NCBI GenBank assembly: GCA_007026445.1
Contig: VDMD01000014.1
Span: forward strand, 372,001-436,000
From: Schizophyllum amplum
Lineage: Eukaryota > Basidiomycota > Agaricomycetes > Agaricales > Schizophyllaceae
Reading direction: 5' to 3'
Length of the DNA stretch: 64,000 bases
In this document: piece after piece, positions 45,261 to 58,411 of the stretch
Numbering within the stretch: the first letter of the stretch is position 1
Layout: the number at the start of each line of letters is the position of its first letter
Notes under the pieces: model-generated
What the model was told of the DNA's origin: nothing
The model's input: the letters and a program-made list of their open reading frames with translations, nothing else
Database searches by the model: none
Made by a program: the position numbers and the translations under genes

Positions 45261-47400
45261 CGCGGCACTTGGCGAAGGCACGGTCGCATTCCGGACGGTA
45301 GAGATGCGTGTTCGGGGCGTCAGCGGGGACGTTCTACGAGTTGCAAAGGATCCAGGATGGTGGCGGCGTTCTGGAATGGAAGATAGCTATCGTAGAATGA
45401 GGGGAGCCGAAAAGCGTTTCGTCCGAGGCGGCGGAGGCGCGCGATGGGTGAGGGCGACATGGATGATGGGAGCAAGTTGAACTTCGGGGAGTCGGACCGG
45501 CTGCGACGATCATTAAACATGTTGTTCCCGACCATCGTCGTCTGCGGACCATGTCTGCGTCGACTTTTGCATTTCTATCTTACAGGGTGTACATTATATG
45601 TCGACTCCCTCCTGCTTGTGTGGTTCCGCTGCTCGAACGACCTCTGCCAACCTCAAAATCGACGAGGAGGCGCCCGGGTGGCGCGTACCCTCGTCAAGGT
45701 CACCCGAACAGTGGTTCATGTCCGAGGACCGTCCTGATCGGCTACGTACAGCTAGGCTAACCAGGTTACCGTGCCGCCGGGCCCTGATCTACGCGCTGGC
45801 CACGTCATCTGGCTGAATTAGGTAGGCCTTGTTGAACCAGTCGCAGCGGTGGCGCGCACAGCGCCGCAAGCGACTCGGACTCGTGCTTTTGCATGCCGTT
45901 TATGCAGCAGCGGCGCGTCTGACACTACTACAGTGATAATCACATGCATTTGCTTGCGGTTTGCGCGCAGCTGGCGGGGATATGAGTGAGTGAAATCGTT
46001 GAAGTTCGTTGTTGAACTTTGCATGAACAGGGTGGACGTGCGCGAGCGTCTATCGTACGACCCCGTGCTTTCGATCTATCAGCGACGTCAACGTACTCGG
46101 CTCGCGAGATGAAGAGATGACGGAAGGAATGCACGAGGATGATTCGGAAGAACGGCAGAGTCAGGAGGTTGGAAACGCGAGTGTGAGTGTACATGTTGAA
46201 CTCACATCTATGCACAAAGTCCAGGCGCACGACTATGCCGCTGTCGACTGTTGGTGGCGCGGAATGATACGGACGTAGTGCGAGGATGTATGTCAGACTG
46301 CGCGTGCGCTTGAGAGAGGCGTGGAGACGGAAGATTCGGGGTGACAGGCGAGCGAGTTGAAGGTGGGGAAGGGTGTGGCGCGTAAGTCGCGGGACAGAGT
46401 GCGTGGCGGGATTCTCATTCCCATGCTCTTCTAGTATGTAGGCGTTGACGAACTGCACTCACGAGGATCGTGATATTGCATATTGCAAGACGGGGGATGA
46501 GGTGCTCGTACTGTACAACGAGGTGGCGTGTTCACTCAGTTCAACGTATGTTGCACTTTCGCATCGAGACGCGGGCGGATCGTGCCGCCCCGCGTCATCG
46601 CTTCCGAGTAGGTACGCATCTTCCATACATCAAACTCCCGATGACCTTCTCAGGAGGTTGGAAAAGCATATGTGTACACCGCAGAGGGTGAGAACTTTCC
46701 CTCACGCTAGTTGCGCCCCGCCAGCGATGTTCTCTTGGATGTTCTGCAAAGTTCAGCGGATCCAGAGCTGTGGCCGCGCTCCAGATTAAAACGAAGTGTC
46801 AGAAGATTGTGAGGAACCGAATAGTATCTCTTTGAGGGTAAGGAGAGTGTACGGTGAGCGTGAGGGAGGCGGAAGATTGCCATCAAGTTGAACTTCGGTT
46901 CTCGGACCGACGGCCGCGTCCATTGTTCTCCTTGTTCCCGACCCTCACGATCGTTCGCGCGACTTCGCCAATAGTTGATATTTTGTGAATTTTGCTCAGC
47001 GCTGATTTATATGCCCTGTATGGCTCTCATTCTACGGCGCGTGATACGGGAATGGCCAAAGATTGTAACATCTCCAATGTATGGCGCGGCGGGCGCCTAA
47101 CCTATCCGCGGCCGAATTACGACACCATTGTTGAAGATCGGGTTGCGGTAGATCTGCCACGTACAAGGGTAAGTATCTTGTTCGGCTCCCTCAATTTCCG
47201 ACGCCGTTCGTATATATACCTCTCCTAAACGTACGTTGGTCTTTTTCAACCATCATGCCCCCGCCTCCTCGACACGTCCGTTCGCTGTCTCGTCCTCCCG
47301 CTGCCGCCGACCACGTTGGAAATGCTTGTAGACTCATAGGTGAGTAGGGCCTGACACGTCTCCTCCTCGTTGACTGACCCGTGTCCAGGTTGAGGGCGAA

Positions 47401-48236
47401 GGCGACGCGACGCGTCGCCGCCATGTTTCTCGTGGTCACGGCATGCCTCACATCACGAGTCGTGCCTCCTTCTCGCACGGTCGCAGTAGCCCCTCGTCCT
47501 CGCTGACATCGACAGGAGCTGCCTCACGCGCCGCCATATCTGTAGGTGAGTATCAAGTACACTCATGCATCACATTCTCTGCTGACTTTGTTGCAGACGA
47601 CGCGCGTCTCTGCGTATCTCACTGTCGTCACCGTTGCGGTGTCGCCATCGTTCCTTGTCTTTCACTGATGGTCTCGGTGTCATCTTCGCTCCGTGGGTGG
47701 GCTGGGGAATACATTTCGGTGAGTTGCCTCGCGTCTTTGGTATGTCCTCCGACTGACACCCTTCACAGGACGCGGACGGGTCTTGGCCTCGGCGACGCCT
47801 CGACCCCTTGGGACCCGGGAGACCATCGCGCGGCCGAAGGCCGCGCACACGGCGACGGCGCGCAGCGCCGTCGCGCTTTGTAGGCTCTGTGCTTCGTTCT
47901 TCGGTGAGTTGTTCTGTTTTGCTTACTAGGCTCTTGTTGACATTTTAATTGGATTGAGGTGAGGAGCGTTGGGCTACGGCAGGGGCGGAGGAGACAATGG
48001 CGCGGCCGGAGGCCGCGCCCACGGCGACGGCGCGCAGCGCCGTCGCACGCCATAGGGTTCTCGCTTAGTGCATTGGTGAGTCATTCTATTTTTCGTATCT
48101 TGCCTTTCGATTGACGTGCTGGTCAGTTGCGGCGAGCGACGCTCGTAGCCTCGCCGGGTGTTCGCGGCAACGGGGGGCGGGGCCGCCCAAGCGCGGCCGA
48201 AGGCCGCGCATCACGGCGGCGCTGCGCGCCGCCGTG
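47401..48236 (+). repeat. Triloop hairpin cluster, unit 3
   Basis: Same hairpins as unit 1: 47,401-47,419, 47,828-47,846, 47,852-47,874, 48,000-48,018, 48,024-48,046, 48,191-48,209, 48,212-48,236. Confidence 0.85.
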
Positions 48237-48447
48237 CTCGTCTTTGTTGCTCAAGCGGGAGCTCGTGCCGTCATAGACGTTGATCACATTCTGGGGGCAA
48301 GCAAGGTGCGTACAATGCTTTGCAGTCAGAGACGATGCTAACCTTTCTGCAGCATGCATCGCCGTCCGTGGAGCAATTTTTGGACACCCTCACCACGGTC
48401 CCGACACGCTCCGCGCCATGCAGAGTCACACTACCATTGCCCTCCGT

Positions 48448-49070
48448 AGGCGATGAGTATATGTATCGCCGTCCGGCGAGCAATCCGAGTAGGTCCCCGT
48501 GTCCTCACCATGTCACTCAATGTCTCTGTAACTTCCTGCACGAACGGCGACAACGCCTACTCACGCTCTAGGCGACGAGTATATGTATCAGCAAGGTAAG
48601 CAAGTTGTCGTGTCTTCATCATGTTGCTAAATGTCTTGCTAGCTTGCTTATCCTCGCCGGCTATGCATACTCGCGCCCTTAGGCGATGAGTATATGTATC
48701 GCCGTCCCCCGAGCGACGCCCCGAACGTTATCGGCCTCTTTGAGAGCGTTCGCCGTTGTGGTCACAGTGTCCTCAGCGCTTTCCAGGACACGCCGACAAC
48801 GCAGTCCACAACATCACGGCGTACCGGATTGGGGAGGACAGCGTAGGTGATGAGTATACGTATCGCCGTCCGGCGAGCAAGGTGAGTGCTGTCTCTGAGC
48901 ACTTAACATACAACTGACCTCTTGCGCCTAGACGATGAGTATATGGATCGCCGTCCGCCGAGCGACGTGATTGACAGTCTTAGGACGCGCCCGACCGTCT
49001 CGCGGCACTCTCAAGACGTACCCTCTCGCGCCTAAACGATGAGTATATGGATTTCCGTCCGGCGAGCAGG
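48448..49070 (+). repeat. Reiterated GATGAGTATATG element, unit 3 (six copies)
   Basis: Same spacing and sequence as unit 1, shifted by 21,576 bp. Confidence 0.8.
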
Positions 49071-50245
49071 CCATCGGTGAGTACATGATTCTTGATCCAG
49101 CTCGATCTGACTGAGCTCGCCTTTGTTGTGTGCACCATGCCCTCACTCTCGGGCGCCTCGAACATGCGCTACGCCATCTCTGGCACGCGCTACGCCCTCG
49201 GGGACCCCACCAGACGACGAAGCAACATATCGCCGTCCCGCGAGCAGGCCGTGCGTTGGGGGCGTGTACTATCTTGTGAGTAAAACCATCCCCTCATCAG
49301 GATTCGACTGACGTTCTCTTCGTAGACGGTGACCTTTCAGCGTCGTAGACGGCGATCTTCCGGCGTCTCAGTCTGTTGAGGCGAGGGCCGTGCGGAGGTG
49401 TCGGCGTCCGTGTACATTCAGCGGGCTCGGCGGGGACTTGTCGTGCACAGTGAGGACGCGTCTGGGTGTCGGTATCCTCGTTGCCTTGTAGTCAGTCATT
49501 GTAAAGTCGTGTAGATCAGGAAATACTACGATTTGATTGCTTTACTTAGAGATTGCGATTACTTGCAGAGATACAAAGACCAGAAGAATAAATCACTGGA
49601 AGCAACACAATGACTGAAGTTGAACTCGATGAACTTGCGTGACCGCGGGAGGCTTGGCGCGGCGTTGAGAGGGCGCGGGGACTGAGCATGAAAGGCACAA
49701 GCGGCGTTGTATTCGGCACAAGTGAAGGACTCGCAAAGCAAGGTCCTTCTCTCGCACAGAAGGGGCCTCCCTCTCACACAGAGCAATAGGCACTCGTCGT
49801 CCGAGTGCATGCACGCTTTTGCGATGTCGAAAGCTGAGGAACAAGGCGAGGACGAACGACGAGTGCTAGGCGGTCCTCGGGCATGAAAGGCACAAAAGCG
49901 ATTGTATTCGGCTACCTACAACTATCTAGACGAGCCTACTGCGCCACCGGGTTCCTTGACCACCAAGAATCCCAGAGAGAGCCCTCCCACCCTCACAGGA
50001 CGACTGTGTCAAGTTGCCCGAGCGCGCGCGCGCTTTCGCGGGGTCAAGAGCTAGAGAAACGAAGTGAGTGCAGCAAGAACGAACGGGGCGCACTCAGCGC
50101 GGTACTCGGCCGCGCATCGCACAAGCTCACGCTATCCCTTGATACTCCCGGTCCCCGCATACCCTCGCAGTCCCGCCGCACGGACCCCCGCAGTCCCGAA
50201 CTCGTCGCGACCGAACAGGCGGGCAGCGGCCGGCAGGGCGAGGAG

Positions 50246-50502
50246 TATATAAGCCCCTCCCATCTCACCTTCCCTTCATCGTCACTGCCCCCTCTCTCGC
50301 CTTGCCGCTGGTCGTGCCCGTCGTGCCGTCGCGCCTCTGCCCTGCCGCCATGCTGCTCGCCATCACGCCGGAGTTTTGTTGGAGGAGGTCATGCTAGTCG
50401 GGGTCATGCTGGTGGTACGCTGGGGTTATGATCGTGTAGTTAGTGTCGTCGTCGCACGCCCCCGGACATGGGCCCCTGTAGGGGGAACCCATGTCCGGGG
50501 GC
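50246..50502 (+). other. Short TATA-headed plus-strand unit, unit 3
   Basis: TATATAAG at 50,246-50,253, hairpin at 50,458-50,502. Same TAG-interrupted small ORF as unit 1. Confidence 0.4.
50458..50502. terminator. Perfect 15-bp-stem hairpin, unit 3
   Basis: Identical stem and loop. The stop of family copy 4 lies at 50,568-50,570 on the other strand. Confidence 0.6.
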
Positions 50503-50567
50503 CCACAAAAGGAGGGATGGGCGCTAGACACCTATCAAAATTCATGCCGGTTCACCGCGCTATGACA

Positions 50568-52138
50568 TCACGTGAGCAGCATATCTCCAGTAAAAAGGCA
50601 AGTCAGTGGCGAAGGCTTCGGCTTGGGACTAACAAGCGCGCGCCGTAGCCCAAAGGGCCGATACAAGCGTGGCGGCGGTAAGCTCTTATTATGGGGCCCG
50701 CCTCGCATGGGTAATCTGCAACGCAAAGATCGCATCGTACGTGTTTGAGTCGCTCGAGTACTCTCATCGTCGAGCCCGCCATCGCTGGACTCGGAATCTG
50801 GGCCTCTGTGAGCAGGGGATCCAAGGGCTGCGGCGATGAGCTCATTACCTTCGGGCGTGTCTGAGCGTGGGCTTCCTGGTTTATCGCGCGAGCCTCCAGG
50901 TGCATCGCATGAGCCTCCCAATGCATCGTCCGTAAGTTGATCCTCGGGCGTGGTCGCGCGTGAGCTGTCTGAAGTGGTGCTGCGTGAGCTGGCGGGCGAT
51001 TTCCGTGCCAATGATCGCTGTACCTGGTTCTTCGAGCGTAGCGACCATATGTTGTTCTTCAGGTGTGTCCGCCAGGGACATGTTGTTCATAAGACCGCCC
51101 TCCATCTGTTCCTCGGGCGTCTCCTGCATCTGCTCCTCGGGTGTCTCCGCCATTTTTTCCTCGGGCGTCTCCTCCATCTGCTGTTCTTGAGGCGTTTCGG
51201 GCGTTGACGCAGAACTAGATGGAGCGGGTGTAGACACAAAGAACGCAGGATACTTGGCGGTCAGACGCTCCATGAGCCTGCGTGCCGCCCGAGTTTCGGG
51301 TGGATCCCATATCACGACGCCGTTTGCATTGCAACGTAGACACTCGACGTACAGATCTGCGTCGAATTGATAGAGCTCGTCGCCCTGCTCAAGCGGTGCG
51401 ACTGCGTCACGCGCGGTCAGGACAAACGGCTTCCAATTGCCTGTGGGCCTCGGTCAGTCATAAGTAGTACGAGATATTGATCACACGCACATTCCTCTAT
51501 ATTTCGCGTGTAGTCAAGGCCTGAGGTGAAGGACCAAAAGTCGGCGAGGTACTCGTCGCCGTACCCGCCGGTGGTGTGCGGGAGCAGGAAGCCGGGGGTG
51601 ATCATGCGGATGGCGGCGCGGTCGAAGGTGGGGCAGCGCCAGAGGGCGAGCGCGGCGCCCCGGGGCTGGGTACGCTTCGCGTGCTCGGCGAGGGCGACGA
51701 TGAGTCGCGAGATGTGCAGGATGTTGAACATGTGGTCCTCCCAGTACAAGTCGCGGCAGGCGATGAGAAAGACGGAGTGCCAGAGGAAGTGGGAGATGTA
51801 GATGAGGGGGAGGCGATACACGACGGGGAGCCTGAAGCTGCTGCCGTCCTGGAGGTGGATAGTGGGGTAGTTGTTGTCGGAGGTGATGGTGCACGCGTTG
51901 CGCTTCAGGTCGGCGAGGAAGGAGGCGGGGGTGTAGTGGGGATGGGTTTCGGCGGAGTAAAAGTCGAGCTCGTCGGGATGCCTCCAGGGAGCTGGGGAAT
52001 TCGTTAGCACTATACAGGGCCTGGCTTGCGGGGCGTACCATTGTCATTCGGATGGTGACTGCGCTTGACCCTCCGCGTCCCGCGCACGGGGAACGGTTCC
52101 CCCAGAGCACTGTGGGCATCGCGCTTGCGCAAGTTCAT
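50568..52138 (-). CDS. Array-family copy 4, intact (472 codons)
   Basis: Exons 52,039-52,138, 51,491-51,991, 51,024-51,440 and 50,568-50,968 total 1419 nt, exactly 473 codons. Introns are 47, 50 and 55 nt with GT..AG ends. The N-terminus and core are as in gene B; three to four acidic octads (TPEEQMQE). The tail runs QLTDDALGGSCDAPGG, SPAHRGPDSESSDGGLDDES, SLPPPRLYRPFG and ends FTGDMLLT. SLPPPRLYR also occurs in gene B (ESLPPPRLYRRRQIG), beyond which the SR-like, acidic and coiled-coil parts of gene B are absent. So this is a C-terminally truncated family form. Function unknown. Confidence 0.75.
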
Positions 52139-52757
52139 ACTGGACACGGTCAAGGTGAAGTTCGATCCAAAAGCACGCGATCGAGGACCGCGCGAGTCCA
52201 GTGATCGAGATTCTGCTCTCTCCCGTCGACAATGTACGTCGCAACCTCCAGGCCTGCCGCATCCGACGACCGACACCCTCCTCCATCTCATTCCCCTCCC
52301 TTCGACCACACTCACGACCAACCCTCCTCTGCTCGCTGCAATGACAAACGGAAACCCGCGTAGGCACCGTCGCCGTCGCCGTCGCAATGCTGACCACCCA
52401 CGCGTCTACGCCCCGCGCTCCCTTCGTTCCCCCCTCCCCCTCTCACCCTCCGTTCCCCTCGCCTTCGCCCCCTCCTCGCTCCTGCAAACTCGCAAAGGCA
52501 TAAACACAAGTTCTATTGTAGTCAGTCTACCTACTGCATTACTACCGTATTTACACGCCTCCATCTACCTCTACACTCCTCCGTCTCCCTCACCGTCCCC
52601 CTTGCCTTCGTAAACGGCTCCTTCTCCCTCCCTCACACCATCCACGCCCCCCTCGCATGCATCCCCCCCTTCGCATACGTCCCCCTCCCCCCTCCTCGTC
52701 AATCAACCCCCTCGTAAACCGACCACCCCCCTCGTAAAATCAGCCCCCCTCGTAGAC

Positions 52758-54897
52758 CTAACTCCTCCTCCCGCATATGTCTCCCTTCGCGTACAATCTC
52801 CTTCCCCCACCCTCATAAACTCGAACCCCCCTTCTTAGAATCAAACCCCCCTTCGTAGAGTCAACCCGCCCCCTCGTAGAATCAAACCCCCCCTTCGTAG
52901 AGTCAACCCGCCCTCTCGTAGAATCAACCCGCCCCCTTCGTAAAATCACCTCCTCCTCGCGCATACGTCCATTAATTGTAGACGTGCCCCTTCCCGCAAA
53001 CACCCCCCTTCTCGCACAAGTCCCCCCCTCTCCCTCTCTCCCCCCCCCTTTCGTAAAATCAACTCCCACGTAAAGGTGAAAATCAAGTAAAATCAACTCC
53101 CACGTAAAGACGAAAACCAACCCGACCTCTCGCAGACGCGCCCCTCTCACAGACGCGCCCCTCCTGCATAAAAACCCCCTCCTGCATAAAAACCCCCTCC
53201 TGCATAAAAACCCCCTCCTGCATAAGAATCCCCTCCTGCCAGAGAACCCCCTCCTGCCTGAGAACCCCCTCCCGCGACGCGAGATCGCAGAACCAACCGC
53301 CCGTCGTGAAATCAAACACCCCATGGGAGCACGTACCGCGTCCGCCGGGACGCCCAACATCCTCCGTCAGGACGCCCAACATCCTCTGTCAGGACGCCCA
53401 GCATCCTCCGTCAGGACGCCCAACATCCCCCATGGACCTTCTCCGTAGCGCGCCGCCGTCGACGACGACGAGCAAGCCGCGGGCGTCGACGCCGACGAGC
53501 AAGCCGCCGGCAGAACTACAGAGCAAACCACCGTGAGTAACGAGAATGGAAAGTAGATAAACATCGACTCACTAGATAACCGTCGACTCACTAGGTTAAC
53601 GTCGACTCACTAGGTTAACGTCGCCTTACCAGATAAACGTCGCCTCACAGACATAATCGACGGAGTCACTCGCAGCGTTGTGAGTGCGTCGCGGGAGGGT
53701 CGGCGGGAGCGTCGCTGGAGGGTCGGCGGGACCGTCGCTGGAAGGTCGGCGGGGGCGTCGCTGCGTAGTAGACGTACGGGGGCGTCGCTGCGTGATAGAC
53801 GGAAGCGTCGCTGCCTAGTAGACTGGGGCGTCGCTGCGTGATAGACGGGGGCGTCGCCATGAGGGCCAAACCCAGCACCTGAGAACGCGGTCAGACAGAA
53901 CCTCGAAGCAGATAGTGAAGAGCGCGAAGCGGCTAGTGAAGACCCACGTACTCACCACTAGGACGACGACACGGGTCGTATAATAGAAGCGCTGGTCGTA
54001 TAACAGCGGCGCGAGTCGGCCAACAGCGGCGCTGGTCGTATAACAGAGAGGCGCCGGTCGGATAAAAGAGGCGCGGGTTGTATGCCAAAGGCGCGCGGGA
54101 CTAGACACGCCGGGACTTGCTTTGTGTAGCTCGATAGGTCCGTACTCGGCGGGCTGCGAAAATCATCAGGTTAGTGAGCAGGTCAAAGGGAAGGATGGGG
54201 ATCGAAGGGAAGGACAGTGATCGAGGGGAAGGACAGTAAGAATGTCGAAGGGAAGGACGGGGATCGAAGGGAAGGACGGGGATCGAAGGGAAGGACGGGG
54301 ATCGAAGGGAAGGACGGGGATCGAGGGGAAGGCCAGGGATCGAGCTGACTTACCGACGGCGTCATAGGCGAAGGTGGGTGGGTGTTTGCAAAGTTGATGT
54401 GCGGTGACGAGGGCGACACGATGGCGGTGACGGTGGCGACGCGACGGCGGTGACGAAGGCAACGCGACGGCGGTGACAAAAGCGACACGATGATGCCGAG
54501 GGTGGGGGCTGACGCCGAGGTCTACGATCAATGGTTAGCAAACGCGAGTGCAAAGATGAGGAACGCGAAACGCACCAAAAGGGGGGCCTCATGCACAGTG
54601 CCCGTCACGTAAAACAGCGAGTAGTACAAAATCAAAGGCGACGCAGAACGTGCCTAAAGACCTGCAATGAGAGGGTTAGTGAACGCAGCATAACATGATT
54701 CCCAAGTCAAACTCACCTCGAGTGGGGGGTAGCATGCGAGGGGCGTGAGCAAGCGAGTCGAGGTCGCACGACGAGGGAATGAAAGAGGCCGTCGGTGGGG
54801 ACATGAGAGAGGCAGTAGATGAGGACATGAGAGGGGCAGTCGATGAGGGGCAGAAACGAATGCTGCCTCAACTCCCCCACATCCCCCGACCCTTATA
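52758..54897 (-). other. T1, unit 4
   Basis: TATAAGG at 54,891-54,897. Splice signals as in unit 2, of which this is a near copy. In units 2 and 4 one minus-strand frame through the GGACGCCC repeat exon reads SSESMFIYFPFSLLTVVCS and on to a stop (53,367-53,591 here), the longest hydrophobic stretch in this transcription unit. Confidence 0.5.
52830..54490. repeat. Minisatellite block of unit 4 (type II)
   Basis: Near copy of the unit 2 block: C-rich repeat 52,830-52,950; CCTCCTGCATAAAAACC repeat 53,150-53,230; GTCAGGACGCCCAACATCCT repeat 53,345-53,430; 53,690-53,865, 53,975-54,060, 54,185-54,345 and 54,405-54,480 as in unit 2. Differences from unit 2 are single bases. Confidence 0.85.
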
Positions 54898-56838
54898 CTC
54901 CGCGAACAAGCTTTCCAACCTCCTTGAAACGCACGTCAGCGGCTACCGAGCAGTCCCCCGAGAATCGGGGGCCGAGATCAACTTACGAAAGCGCGGAAGA
55001 TTCGGTGGCGCGCCCGCGTTCAGGAGGTTGGTTTTCGAACATTCAATGCACGGTCGTTCCCTTGAGTCGCCGATTGCAGCGCGCCGTCGTCGACGCGCTT
55101 CCGTCGAGTGCGGGGTTATTTTTTTTATTCCGCGGGGATGAGCTGGCGACACCGCAGGCTGATCTCTGCGTTCAGCGCCCTCCCGTATTCGATTCGTCCT
55201 GAGTGAGCTCAGCGTGCAGGAAAGCGTCGCAATGCAATATTAATACGCACCCCATTTCTTATCTGACGTGTTCCGCGGCCGAGGACCCCGCGAAGTCTAC
55301 TCAGGATTTGAGGTGGATGTTGAAGACAACAACGTAGTAAGGCCGTTCCCCATCGGGAAACCGTTGTTGGTGAGCAAGGCGCCGTCGTCGAACGCGCCTT
55401 CAGCGCGTCTTTCCCCGCCGCGCTGGTGTTCGCCTCAGGTACGAGCATGCTCGGGGACCTCGGACACGCGTGATTCCGCCGTGTCTACATACAATTAGGG
55501 TTCCCTGCGCTCTGTAAGTTGCTGTGTATGAGTTGGGAAATGAAAACGAACACAACAACTTGGTGCGAGGGCAGCGCGCAGTCTGGCGCTTCGTGTCGGC
55601 AATACGGGGACCCGAGTAGGCTAGCGCTACACTATCCGAGTTGGCAGCGAGCGCGGAAATGGATGACAGGAAGGTGGAAGATTCGGGGGCTTGATGGCAT
55701 GTATGCGAGATGGCTTATGTGTGCAGCCGTCGGCGGGCGGCGCGCCATCGCCCGGAGACTTGAACCTCCTGAATGAGTCATTAGCGTTTCAGGGGTCAGC
55801 ATAGCCGAATCATGGAAGGGCTGGTGAAGTAGGGAACGAGGAGGAGGGGGTGGTGCATTGCGAGACGCGCAGGCATTGGGAGTGCTCAGAAATGCCTAGG
55901 AAGTGTCCTGTAGACTCACATAACACATAAACATATGTATCACCGGCGTAGAACAGGATTTGAGCGCGTTGCGGGCGAGACGAAAACGACGCCACATAAT
56001 GAAATCGGCCTTCCTCACGCCATAGCACTCGCTGCAAGCGGCGGAGAGACGTAACGCAAGACGATACTGAATCAGCTACTTTGGTACAATTGAATTTCAG
56101 TGGGGAATATTTTAGGAGAGGATGACAACTTACGACGGTGAAGACATCGAGTTCCACATGCAAACATCCTCGACCTCCCAAAACGATAAGACAGCACGCA
56201 GATCTCGCCCATCGGCGCCACAAGCCCAGATTCTAAAGCGAGCCTATGTTGAATGAACACCCAGGCGACCCATCGCGGCACTTGGCGAGGGTGCGGTCGT
56301 CCTCCGAAGGGTGGAACAGGTATCCTGTGCGTGCAGCGGTAATGTTCTGAGAGTTGCAGAGGATCTAGAGTGGTGGCGGCGTTCTAGAATGGAAGATAGC
56401 TATCGTAGAATGAGGGGAGCCGAAAAGCGTTTTGTCCGAGGCGGCGGAGGCGCGCGATGGGTGAGGGCGACATGGATGATGGGAGCAAGTTGAACTTCGG
56501 GGAGTCGGACCGGCTGCGACGATCATTAAACATGTTGTTCCCGACCGCCATCGTCGTCTGCGGACCATGTCTGCGTCGACTTCTGGATGCCCTTCGTACA
56601 GTGTGGTCATTATCTACTGATTTCCTGCCTGTCTGTGTGGTTCCGCTGCTCGAACGACCTCTGCCAACCTCAAAATCGACGAGGAGGCGCTCGGGTGGCG
56701 CGCACCCTCGTCAAGGTCACCCGAACAGTGGTTCATGTCCGAGGACCGTCCTGATCGGCTACGTACAGCTAGGCTAACCAGGTTACCGTGCCGCCGGGCC
56801 CTGATCTACGCGCTGACCACGTCATCTGGCTGAATTAG

Positions 56839-57267
56839 GTAGGCCTTGTTGAACCAGTCGCAGCGGTGGCGCGCACAGCGCCGCAAGCGACTCGGACTCG
56901 TGCTTTTGCATGCCGTTTATGCAGCAGCGGCGCGTCTGACACTACTACAGTGATAATCGCATGCATTTGCTTGCGGTTTGCGCGCAGCTGGCGGGGATAT
57001 GAGTGAGTGAAATCGTTGAAGTTCGTTGTTGAACTTTGCATGAACAGGGTGGACGTGCGCGAGCGTTTGTCGTACAACCCCGTGCTTTCGATCTATCAGC
57101 GCGTCAACGTATTCGGCTCGCGAGATGAAGAGATGACGGAAGGAATGCACGAGGATGATTCGGTAGAACGGCAGAGTCAGGAGGTTGGAAACGCGAGTGT
57201 GAGTGTACATGTTGAACTCACATCTGTGCACAAAGTTCAGGCGCACGGATATGCCGCTGTCGACTGA
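56839..57267 (+). CDS. Candidate spliced coding segment, unit 4, start unknown
   Basis: After an acceptor-like CTGAATTAG, the plus strand reads VGLVEPVAAVARTAPQ to a GTGAGT donor. A 45-nt intron (57,003-57,047, ending AACAG) joins it in frame to VDVRERLSYNPVLSIYQRV, then FGSRDEEMTEGMHEDD and a stop; total 384 nt, 128 codons. In units 1-3 one extra A (CAGCGACGTC for CAGCGCGTC) shifts the frame to a shorter end, QRRQRTRLAR. Intron borders are kept in all units. No ATG exon identified and no known domain. Confidence 0.35.
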
Positions 57268-58411
57268 TGGTGGCGCGGAATGATACGGACGTAGTGCGAG
57301 GATGTATGTCAGACTGCGCGTGCGCTTGAGAGAGGCCTGGAGACGGAAGATTCGGGGTGACAGGCGAGCGAGAAGGTGGGGAAGGGCGTGGCGCGTAAGT
57401 CGCGGGACAGAGTGCGTGTCGGGATTCTCATTCCCATGCTCTTCTAGTATGTAGGCGTTGACGAACTGCACTCACGAGGATCGTGATATTGCATATTGCA
57501 AGACGGGGGACGAGGTGCTCGTACTGTACAACGAGGTGGCGTGTTCACTCAGTTCAACGTATGTTGCACTTTCGCATCGAGACGCGGGCAGGTCGTGCCG
57601 CCCCGCGTCATCGCTTCCGAGTAGGTACACATCTTCCATACATCAAACTCCCGATGACCTTCTCAGGAGGTTGGAAAAGCATATGTGTACACCGCAGAGG
57701 GTGAGAACTTTCCCTCACGCTAGTTGCAACCGCCCCGCCAGCGATGTTCTCTTCAAAGTTCAGCGGATCCAGAGCTGTGGCCGCGCTCTAGATCGAAGTG
57801 AAGTGGCAGCTTGAAGATTGTGAGGAACCGAATAGTATCTCTTTGAGGGTAAGGAGAGTGTACGGTGAGCGTGAGGGAGGCGGAAGATTGCCATCAAGTT
57901 GAACTTCGGTTCTCGGACCGACGGCCGCGTCCATTGTTCTCCTTGTTCCCGACCCTCACGATTGTTCGCGCAACTTCGCTAATAGTTGATATTTTGTGAA
58001 TTTTGCTCAGCGCTGATTTGTATACCCTGTATGGCTCTCATTCTACGGCGCGCGATACGGGAATGGCCAAAGATTGTAACATCTCCAATGTATGGCGCGG
58101 CGGGCGCCTAACCAATCCGCGGCCGAATTACGACACCATTGTTGAAGATCGAGTTGCGGTAGATCTGCCACGTACAAGGGTAAGTATCTTGTTCGGCTCC
58201 CTCTATTTCCGACGCCGTTCGTATATATACCTCCCCTAAACGTACTTTGGTCTTTTTCAACCATCATGCCCCCGCCTCCTCGACACGTCCGTTCGCTGTC
58301 TCGTCCCCCCGCTGCCGCCGACCACGTTGGCAATGCTTGTAGACTCATAGGTGAGTAGGATCTGACACGTCTCCTCCTCGTTGACTGACCCGTGTCCAGG
58401 CTGAGGGCGAA

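Larger units (their letters stand above)
47211..49530 (+). other. T2, unit 3
   Basis: TATA at 47,211-47,218. Virtually identical to T2 of unit 1, offset 21,576-21,577. The one clear difference is one G fewer in GTTGGGCTACGG near 47,972. Confidence 0.6.
41053..52138. repeat. Macrosatellite unit 3 (type I), 11.09 kb
   Basis: Type I minisatellite block like unit 1, with two private families (42.41-42.53 kb and 42.78-42.85 kb). From about 45.6 kb to its end it is almost the same sequence as unit 1. A short stretch at about 45,566-45,615 differs completely from the matching stretch in the other units (23,980-24,040 in unit 1). Confidence 0.9.
45625..55905. repeat. Near-identical segmental duplicate, copy b (partner 24,040-34,312)
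   Basis: Spans the unit 3/unit 4 border. Identity ends near 55,905, where the two copies split into different variants (TCCTCTAGACTC against TCCTGTAGACTC, then further changes). The higher-order period is therefore about 21.6 kb. Confidence 0.85.
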
